Of a stretch of 19,864 nucleotides of DNA, positions 14,928 through 19,864 are shown piece after piece. The notes under the pieces are model-generated. The model was not told where the DNA came from, did no database searches, and worked only from the letters and a program-made list of their open reading frames with translations. Every line of letters starts with the position of its first letter. The stretch's first letter is position 1. Where the stretch lies: assembly GCA_030446525.1 (NCBI GenBank), contig JAUJNC010000083.1, forward strand, positions 1 to 19,864. The letters are read 5' to 3'. The position numbers and the translations under genes were made by a program. This DNA comes from Armatimonadaceae bacterium (GTDB taxonomy: Bacteria; Armatimonadota; Armatimonadia; Armatimonadales; Armatimonadaceae).

Positions 14928-16346
14928 GTGCCGCCCTTTTCTCCGATCGATACGGTGAAGCCGCGGCTCGATGGCATGGCCCGCGAGTATCTGGCGCGCG
15001 ATAACGTCGGTCTGGTGATCGGGGTCGTCTTCCCCGGCGGGCGGCGCGTCTTCGGCTACGGGCGACGTGGGGGTGAAGGGGGTGATTCGTCGCCCGATCA
15101 GGACACCATTTTCGAGATCGGCTCGATCACCAAGGTGTTCACGGCGGCGTTGCTTGCCGATATGGCGCGCCGCGGCGAGGTGCGGCTCGATGACCCGGTG
15201 CAGAGATACCTGCCGGCGGGGGTCCAGGTTCCCACACGGGGCGGCCGGGCGATCACGCTTCTCCACCTGGCCACGCACACGTCGGGCCTGCCGCGGCTGC
15301 CGGGCAATCTGGGCCGGACCGTAAGGGATCGGGCGAACCCGTACGCGCACTACACCGTGGACGACCTGTACGCGTTCCTGAACGGCTGCCGCCTGGCTCG
15401 CGTGCCGGGGGAGCGATACGCCTATTCGAACCTGGGGGCGGGGCTGCTCGGCCACGTGCTGGCGCTCCGGGCGGGGATGGGGTATGAGGCGCTGGTGACA
15501 CGCCGCCTGTGCGGGCCGCTGGGGATGATGGATACGGCGGTCACGCTGTCACCCGAGCAGCGGGGGCGGCTGGCGCAGGGCCATGCGGCGTCGGACGAGC
15601 CGGTGCCGCTCTGGGATCTGCCGATGCTGGCCGGGGCGGGCGCGCTGCGCTCGACGGCGCGCGACATGCTGGCGTTCCTCGCGGCGAACCTGGAGAGCGC
15701 CGGGGACGAGGATAGCGGCGGTAACGCGCGGGATGCCGTTCTGCGGACGCTGGCGCTGACGCACGCGGTGCGGTACCGGCCGGGGCCGCCGCCCCCGGAG
15801 TGGCCCGGCTACGCGGCGGCGGTGGCCGCCCCCGGGATAGCGTATGCGGCGCTGCGCCTGCTGCCGCCCCGGATCGCGGCGCGCCTGCCATTTCTGCTGC
15901 TGTCGCTGGCCGTGTTCGGCGCCGCGCACGCCGGTGGCCCCGGGCCGGGTCTGCTGGCGACGCTGCTCGCCGTTGCGGCGGGGATCGACGTCTGGCGCCG
16001 GCCGGACCCGGTGCGGGGGGCGCTGGCGCGCCGCCGGTTCATCGCGCGGGTGATCGGGCTGGGGGTGCTGGGCGGCGCCTTCTCGCTGTATGGCGACGTG
16101 CGCCGTCGTCTGGAGATGGCCGATTCCACCATGGGCCTGGGATGGCATGTCGCCCCACTGGGCGCCGGCGGGCGGCAGGTGTTGTGGCACAACGGCGGGA
16201 CCGGCGGCTTTAGCAGCTTCGCCGGGATCGTAAAAGAGACCCGCACCGGCGTGGTGGTGCTCTCGAACACGGCGAACGGGGTGGACGCCGTCGGCGTCCG
16301 CGTTCTGCGTCTTTTGGACGGGGGTGAGGGCCCGACACAGCCGTGA
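14928..16346 (+). CDS. class C beta-lactamase/DD-peptidase-like serine hydrolase with internal membrane segments
   Basis: 472 residues from GTG 14928, with GGGAGG about 11 bases upstream. Active-site motifs: SxxK is S66-K69 in EIGSITKVF; YxN is Y166-N168 in YAYSNLGAG; the third box, in the HxG form used by many family VIII esterase-like members, is H421 in HNGGTGGFSSF. HLATHTSGLPRLP around residue 110-122 and PLGMMDT around 200 are also typical. Unusually, between about residues 290 and 388 there are three or four hydrophobic stretches (VAAPGIAYAALRLL, PFLLLSLAVFGAAHA, LLATLLAVAAGI, VIGLGVLGGAF) before the third box. No N-terminal signal peptide is apparent. It could be a peptidoglycan peptidase or an esterase. 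Not a standard resistance beta-lactamase. Confidence 0.88.
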   Translation: MPPFSPIDTVKPRLDGMAREYLARDNVGLVIGVVFPGGRRVFGYGRRGGEGGDSSPDQDTIFEIGSITKVFTAALLADMARRGEVRLDDPVQRYLPAGVQVPTRGGRAITLLHLATHTSGLPRLPGNLGRTVRDRANPYAHYTVDDLYAFLNGCRLARVPGERYAYSNLGAGLLGHVLALRAGMGYEALVTRRLCGPLGMMDTAVTLSPEQRGRLAQGHAASDEPVPLWDLPMLAGAGALRSTARDMLAFLAANLESAGDEDSGGNARDAVLRTLALTHAVRYRPGPPPPEWPGYAAAVAAPGIAYAALRLLPPRIAARLPFLLLSLAVFGAAHAGGPGPGLLATLLAVAAGIDVWRRPDPVRGALARRRFIARVIGLGVLGGAFSLYGDVRRRLEMADSTMGLGWHVAPLGAGGRQVLWHNGGTGGFSSFAGIVKETRTGVVVLSNTANGVDAVGVRVLRLLDGGEGPTQP

Positions 16347-16499
16347 GGACAGGCCCACGTTTTATGAGACATATTTGTGACATATGAACAACGAATACAA
16401 CCGCATTTTTGGAGTTTATTCTCGATAACAATCGCATAAAGAGGAATTAACTGTTCGAAATGGCAGTGTTTTCTACCGCGATCGTGCAGAAGACAGGCA

Positions 16500-16529
16500 T
16501 TGACAAAAGCAGACCGCTTGTGGTATTAT
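16500..16529 (+). promoter_or_regulatory. sigma-70 type promoter of the DUF3445 gene
   Basis: Perfect TTGACA at 16500-16505, an 18-base spacer and TATTAT at 16524-16529. The predicted start is near 16536, leaving a leader of about 95 bases that includes the tandem repeat. Confidence 0.72.
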
Positions 16530-16587
16530 AGGAACATAATCAACTTCGGGAAGAAACGACGGCGGCCGCACTGCGCAAGTGCTGTCG

Positions 16588-16621
16588 CTTTTTTGCGTTT
16601 AGGTCTTTTTTGCGTTTAGGT
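16588..16621 (+). repeat. 17-bp perfect tandem repeat (two copies)
   Basis: CTTTTTTGCGTTTAGGT occurs at 16588-16604 and again at 16605-16621 without a gap. The second copy ends in AGGT and runs directly into GGGG, forming the Shine-Dalgarno of the following gene; the first copy carries a spare AGGT. Confidence 0.9.
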
Positions 16622-16629
16622 GGGGTGTG

Positions 16630-17631
16630 ATGCGTCCGTTTGTGCTTCCGCCACCGGCCCGCTACTTCCCGCTGAAGAGCGGGCGTTACGAAGTTACCCC
16701 TGGCCTGAAGCCGCTCGGGGCCCCGCTCGGCAACGGCGACGCGGACGCTCACCTTTTCCAGATCGATACGGGGTTTTCCCGCTACCGCGAGAATAAGCTC
16801 CGGTGCCGGGCGGAGCGGCTCGGGAAGTATGTCGTCTTCGATGACTTCACCCTTCCCGTGGCCGCCGCGGTCGCACGCTTCCTCGCCATGCGCCTTTGCG
16901 CGGAGTACCCTGATCTGTTTATCTCCGAGCCGGACGCGGATGGTTCTTGCGCGCTCACGTGTCGCCTCACGGGCGAGCGCCTGGCCTTTGATCCGCAGAT
17001 GCGGCTGCTGGACGGGGGCTCAGGCCCGCAGGGGGCGCCTGCCTACGGGTCCGCCTTCGACGCGCTGTGCTGCCAGGTGCAGGAGGACATCGCCGTCGTC
17101 CGCACGTTGCCGGGGCGTGGCGACTGGATCGCCGCACTGCACCTGTGCAGCCCGAGCCACTGGGGCGCGGAGCAGAAGATCGGCCGGAGCTTCGTCGATG
17201 CGCACGCGCCCGTGCCGGGGATGGAGAAGGTGAACGCGGCGGCCGCCTCCCTCGTGGAGGCGATGGTGCACAGAGGGCCGTTCGTGCGCTTCGTCTGGGG
17301 GGTGGGGGCGGATGACCGGCTCAATCATCACCCCCACCCGCCTCCCGGGGTGGGGCGCGAAGCTTGGCGGGGGCGGGCGTTCGATCCCGCGGCTTCGCCC
17401 CCGTTTTTCCTGCGCGTCGAGCGGCAGGCGCTGTGGGGACTGCCCGACGTGGGGGCGGCGCTCTTCACCATCCGGGTCTCGTTCGTGGACGGGGAAGAGA
17501 TACGCGCCCGTCCGGCGGAGCGGGCGCAGCTGCGTTCGGCGCTGTTGTCGATGTCGCCCGCGAGCCGCGTCTACAAGGGGGTGGCGGGGTGCGTGGAGGA
17601 GATCGTCCGCTGGCTGGACGGGGGCGCCTAG
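16630..17631 (+). CDS. DUF3445 family protein (heme-dependent oxidative N-demethylase-like)
   Basis: 333 residues. The central block matches the family: IAALHLCSPSHWGAEQKIG, RSFVDAHAPVPGMEKVN, then MVHRGPFVRFVWGVGADDRL, followed by FFLRVERQALWGLPDVGAALFTIRV, which corresponds to the conserved RxERQxLxRLP-type segment. Members (PF11927) include the catalytic subunit of a fungal/bacterial heme-dependent oxidative N-demethylase, a PAS-like fold; whether this copy has that activity is unknown. ATG 16630 is preferred over the GTG three bases earlier because AGGTGGGG (16618-16625) is then better spaced. The region HHPHPPPGVGREAWRGRA is an unusual His/Pro-rich insertion. Its stop shares the CTAG palindrome with minE on the other strand. 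Confidence 0.8.
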   Translation: MRPFVLPPPARYFPLKSGRYEVTPGLKPLGAPLGNGDADAHLFQIDTGFSRYRENKLRCRAERLGKYVVFDDFTLPVAAAVARFLAMRLCAEYPDLFISEPDADGSCALTCRLTGERLAFDPQMRLLDGGSGPQGAPAYGSAFDALCCQVQEDIAVVRTLPGRGDWIAALHLCSPSHWGAEQKIGRSFVDAHAPVPGMEKVNAAAASLVEAMVHRGPFVRFVWGVGADDRLNHHPHPPPGVGREAWRGRAFDPAASPPFFLRVERQALWGLPDVGAALFTIRVSFVDGEEIRARPAERAQLRSALLSMSPASRVYKGVAGCVEEIVRWLDGGA

Positions 17632-17975
17632 CGCGAGCGTTTGCCCCCCCGGTTGTTCCTGTTCTGGGGTTCCGTCCGGTCCGGCCGGCTCTCCGCCCCA
17701 TCCGGTCTGCCTTCCGTGCGCACCCGGCGGATCGGGATGTTGGCGATCAGGGCGACGGTCTCGTCGGCCCGGTCGAGCGTGACCTCGAGGGCGCTCTCGT
17801 CGATCTCGACGTACTTGGAAAGGACGACCAGCAGCTCGTGGCGCATCTTGTCCATCATCGGGGCCGGGATGTCGGCGCGGTCGTGCATCAGGACCAGCCG
17901 CAGGCGGTCTTTCGCCACCGACTTGGACTTCTCGTTCCTGCCGAACAGCTTCTCCATGAAGGCGGTTATCGCCAT
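17628..17975 (-). CDS. minE: cell division topological specificity factor MinE
   Basis: 115 residues; typical MinE is about 85-95, so this has a longer tail. The N-terminal membrane-targeting and MinD-binding part is MAITAFMEKLFGRNEKSKSV; AKDRLRLVLMHDRADIPAPM and LLVVLSKYVEIDESALEVTL are the conserved dimerisation strands and helix. The C-terminal extension from about residue 86 is polar and Arg/Asn-rich (ends NRNNRGGKRSR) and probably disordered. MinE drives the pole-to-pole MinCD oscillation by stimulating MinD ATPase. AAGGAG lies before the ATG, and the gap from minD is 26 bp. The stop overlaps the convergent gene by four bases. Confidence 0.95.
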   Translation of the reverse strand: MAITAFMEKLFGRNEKSKSVAKDRLRLVLMHDRADIPAPMMDKMRHELLVVLSKYVEIDESALEVTLDRADETVALIANIPIRRVRTEGRPDGAESRPDRTEPQNRNNRGGKRSR

Positions 17976-18001
17976 CCGTTATCTCCTTGGGACCTTCCGG
18001 C

Positions 18002-18811
18002 CTAGCCCGTCGCGAACAGTTTCTTTAGCCGCCCGAAGAACCCGTTCTTCTCCTCCAGGCTCAGGAACGGGACCTCCTCGCCGCGCAGGCGCCGGGCGAT
18101 GTTGCGGTACGCCTGGCCGGCCAGCGAACCCTCCGTCATGGCGACCGGCTCGCCCTTGTTTGTCGACGTGATGATCGCCTCGTCGTCGGGCACGATGCCC
18201 AGCAGCTTCACCGAGCTCCCGAGCACCTCCTGGACGTCCTCGACGCCGAGCATCTCCTGGTTCTTGACCATCTTGGGGCGCAGGCGGTTGACGATGAGCT
18301 GCGGGCCGTGCAGCTCCTGCGCCTCCAGAAGACCCACGATCCGGTCGGCGTCGCGCACCGACGACACCTCGGGGTTGGTCACCACGATGGCCTCGGTCGC
18401 GCCCGCCGTCGCGTTCTTGAAGCCCTGCTCGATGCCCGCCGGGCAGTCGATCAGGATGAACGTGAAGCCAGCCTCCTGCAGCTGAGCGATCACCCGCTTC
18501 ATCTGCTCGGGGCTGACGGCGGTCTTGTCGCGCGTCTGGGCGGCGGGGAGCAGCGCCAGGCTGGGGTTGCGCTTGTCCTTGATCAGCGCCTGGCGGAGCT
18601 TCGCCCGCTCCTCTACCACGTCCACGATGTCATACACGATCCGGTTCTCCAAACCCAGCACCAGGTCGAGGTTGCGGAGCCCGATGTCCGCATCGAGCAG
18701 TGCCACCTTCTCCCCCATAGACGCCAGCGCCATCCCCAGATTGGCGGTCGTGGTCGTCTTGCCGACCCCGCCCTTGCCCGAAGTGACCACGATCACCCTG
18801 CTGCTTGACAT
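18002..18811 (-). CDS. minD: septum site-determining protein MinD
   Basis: 269 residues. The deviant Walker A motif is SGKGGVGKTTT (residues 11-21, with K13 and K18); LLDADIGLRNLDLVLGLE includes D40 and D42; ILIDCPAGIE is the switch II/Walker B region near 119-128; TNPEVSSVRDADR is typical of MinD. The C-terminus FFGRLKKLFATG is the amphipathic membrane-targeting helix. MinD binds membrane as an ATP dimer, recruits MinC to block FtsZ rings, and is released by MinE. GGGAGGAA precedes the ATG at 18811. Middle gene of minC-minD-minE. Confidence 0.97.
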   Translation of the reverse strand: MSSSRVIVVTSGKGGVGKTTTTANLGMALASMGEKVALLDADIGLRNLDLVLGLENRIVYDIVDVVEERAKLRQALIKDKRNPSLALLPAAQTRDKTAVSPEQMKRVIAQLQEAGFTFILIDCPAGIEQGFKNATAGATEAIVVTNPEVSSVRDADRIVGLLEAQELHGPQLIVNRLRPKMVKNQEMLGVEDVQEVLGSSVKLLGIVPDDEAIITSTNKGEPVAMTEGSLAGQAYRNIARRLRGEEVPFLSLEEKNGFFGRLKKLFATG

Positions 18812-18862
18812 GCTGTAATGATTCCTCCCGTACGAACCGTGAAAAACGTTGAACCGAGATTT

Positions 18863-19537
18863 CTACAGCGGCGACACCTGTATCTCGCCGCTTATGACGC
18901 GGGCGACCTCGGGGGACCGGCCCTGCGGCCCCGCGCCCGGCTCCGGCGCGCGCGCGATCAGCCCGGCGATGCGGAGCTGCATCGGGCGCAGGTGGCTGGC
19001 CATGATCTGCGCCCCTTCGTCCCCGAAGCAGCCCGCGTGCGCCATGCCGCGCAGCGTGCCGAAGATCACGATGTCCCCCTCGGCGACAACTTCGGCGCCC
19101 GCGTTGACGTCGCCCGCGATCACGAGGTGCCCTTCATGCACCACCCGCTGCCCCGAGCGCACCGTCTGCTTCAGGTACAGCGCGTTGTGCGCAGGCTTGT
19201 TTTTGTCCCGGGCGGGCTTCCTGGGGATGGGCAGCTCGTCGTACGCGCCCAGCCCGAGCGTGCCGGCCCCCTCACGGGTCGGAGCATCGACCGAGACGAC
19301 CCCGACGGGCACCAGGCCGTAGGCGTTCTTCAGCCGCCCGACCAGGGCGTCGAGGTCCGCCGGCGAAAGGACGCGGCCCCCCAGGTCCAGCGTCGTCTGC
19401 GCGCCCCGCCAGAACGAGCGGACGTTGGCCGCGTTCAGCTTGTCGTCAAGCTGCCCGAGCACCTCCGCCCAGTCGCCCTCCGGCGGCAACACAAGCAGCA
19501 GCCCGTTCCTCCAGCCCTTGACCTCGACCTCCACCAC
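18863..19537 (-). CDS. minC: septum site-determining protein MinC
   Basis: 224 residues from GTG 19537. The frame stays open to 19669, but the upstream part (MIACRIIAHRRGAKQ) is not MinC-like and overlaps the divergent gene; GGAGGAGG just before 19537 and the family-like opening EVEVKGWRNGLLLVLPP support the shorter form (the next codon, GTG 19534, is equally possible). The N-terminal domain binds FtsZ; the C-terminal beta-helix is clear: TVRSGQRVVHEGHLVIAGDV, AGAEVVAEGDIVIFGTLRGM, AHAG...GAQIMASHLRPMQLRIAG. MinC blocks FtsZ assembly away from mid-cell. The linker (residues 95-125, charged) is normal. First gene of the min operon. Confidence 0.95.
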   Translation of the reverse strand: MVEVEVKGWRNGLLLVLPPEGDWAEVLGQLDDKLNAANVRSFWRGAQTTLDLGGRVLSPADLDALVGRLKNAYGLVPVGVVSVDAPTREGAGTLGLGAYDELPIPRKPARDKNKPAHNALYLKQTVRSGQRVVHEGHLVIAGDVNAGAEVVAEGDIVIFGTLRGMAHAGCFGDEGAQIMASHLRPMQLRIAGLIARAPEPGAGPQGRSPEVARVISGEIQVSPL

Positions 19538-19624
19538 ACGCCTCCTCCTCGCCTTCGCACGGGAGGTTACTTCGGCAACCGGGCCCCGGTCTCCTCCGGG
19601 GATTTCGGCCCGGCGGGCGATAGC

Positions 19625-19654
19625 TTGCTTCGCGCCCCGCCTGTGGGCTATAAT
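19625..19654 (+). promoter_or_regulatory. promoter of the Ppx/GppA gene, possibly bidirectional with minC
   Basis: TTGCTT at 19625-19630, an 18-base spacer and consensus TATAAT at 19649-19654, five bases before the ATG at 19660. The complement of the same -10 reads TATTAT on the minus strand toward minC (104-120 bases upstream of it), so one AT-rich element could serve both directions; no good minus-strand -35 is seen. Confidence 0.6.
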
Positions 19655-19659
19655 ACGGC

Positions 19660-19864
19660 ATGCAATCAAACGGTACGGCGGCGAGCGCCCCGGCCACCGC
19701 GGCGCTCGACATCGGCACCAACTCCGTCCGCATGGCGCTCATCCGGCTGGATGAGGCGAGCGGGACGTGGAGCGTCCTTTCCCAACACAAGGAGACGGTG
19801 CGGCTGGGGCAGGATGAGTTCGCCAGCAACCGCCTGTCGCCCGAGGCCATCGAGCGCGCCATCG
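19660..19864 (+). CDS. exopolyphosphatase/guanosine pentaphosphate phosphatase, N-terminal part
   Basis: 68 residues run to the right edge of the window. ATAALDIGTNSVRMALIRLD (about residues 12-31) is the phosphate-1 loop of the Ppx/GppA branch of the ASKHA ATPase fold, where family members usually read AAIDxGTNSxRLLI. KETVRLGQDEF and LSPEAIERAI continue as in Ppx/GppA. The enzymes remove terminal phosphate from polyphosphate or convert pppGpp to ppGpp; the fragment cannot distinguish these, so no symbol is given. The start ATG 19660 has no Shine-Dalgarno and lies five bases after a TATAAT, so the transcript may be leaderless. Confidence 0.88.
   Translation, partial: MQSNGTAASAPATAALDIGTNSVRMALIRLDEASGTWSVLSQHKETVRLGQDEFASNRLSPEAIERAI

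Larger units (their letters stand above)
16347..16629 (+). promoter_or_regulatory. AT-rich intergenic region upstream of the DUF3445 gene
   Basis: 283 bases, much richer in A/T than either flank. It contains a repeated GACATAT (16368-16374 and 16379-16385), a purine-rich AAAGAGGAAT without a well-spaced start, the promoter at 16500-16529 and the 17-bp tandem repeat at 16588-16621. No recognised protein or RNA family is encoded. Confidence 0.5.

Noticed and set aside
16460..16531. A 23-codon open frame (MAVFSTAIVQKTGIDKSRPL...) as a possible leader peptide
   Set aside because: The promoter elements lie inside it, its purine-rich upstream site is too far away, and such a short frame is expected by chance.

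Overview
The window is GC-rich bacterial chromosome made mostly of housekeeping genes. The gene clusters (cinA-thpR-recA; ffh-rpsP-khpA-rimM-trmD-rplS-lepB-rnhB; minCDE; leuC/leuD), the frequent GTG/TTG starts, the Uma2 protein and the small PIN-domain toxin-antitoxin pair would fit Armatimonadota or a related deep-branching 'terrabacterial' lineage. That placement is inference from memory of gene order and is weak; RecA or Ffh phylogeny would settle it.

Layout. 1-2275 (+): the end of leuC, a SAM methyltransferase, a Uma2 protein and leuD, so two accessory genes sit between the two subunits of isopropylmalate isomerase. 2354-6175 (-): cinA, thpR, recA and an M14-type carboxypeptidase read as one operon from a good sigma-70 promoter at about 6213-6241. 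6460-7489 (+): a VapBC-like pair and a small unknown gene. 7486-12544 (+): the ffh to rnhB translation/secretion cluster, with a promoter and a terminator-like hairpin in the ffh leader. 12545-14900: about 2.35 kb in which I can identify no gene. 14928-16346 (+): a class C beta-lactamase-type serine hydrolase with membrane segments inside its catalytic domain. 16347-16629: an AT-rich intergenic island with a promoter and a 17-bp tandem repeat. 16630-17631 (+): a DUF3445-type protein. 17628-19537 (-): minC, minD, minE. 19660-19864 (+): start of a Ppx/GppA phosphatase, apparently leaderless.

A recurring oddity is clustered reading-frame damage. leuD, the M14 peptidase, khpA, rimM and rnhB are each broken by small indels while their neighbours (recA, cinA, ffh, trmD, lepB, minD) are intact. 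Because essential or near-essential genes are hit and the indels often fall in short G/C runs, local sequencing or assembly error is my leading explanation, with real decay or a chimeric join as alternatives. The same explanation may cover the block after rnhB.

I did not find a CRISPR array, tRNA, rRNA, intact insertion sequence or convincing novel multi-gene system. The most interesting leads are the ffh leader, the hydrolase with the internal membrane insert, the unexplained block at 12545-14900, and the leaderless, possibly bidirectional ppx/minC promoter.
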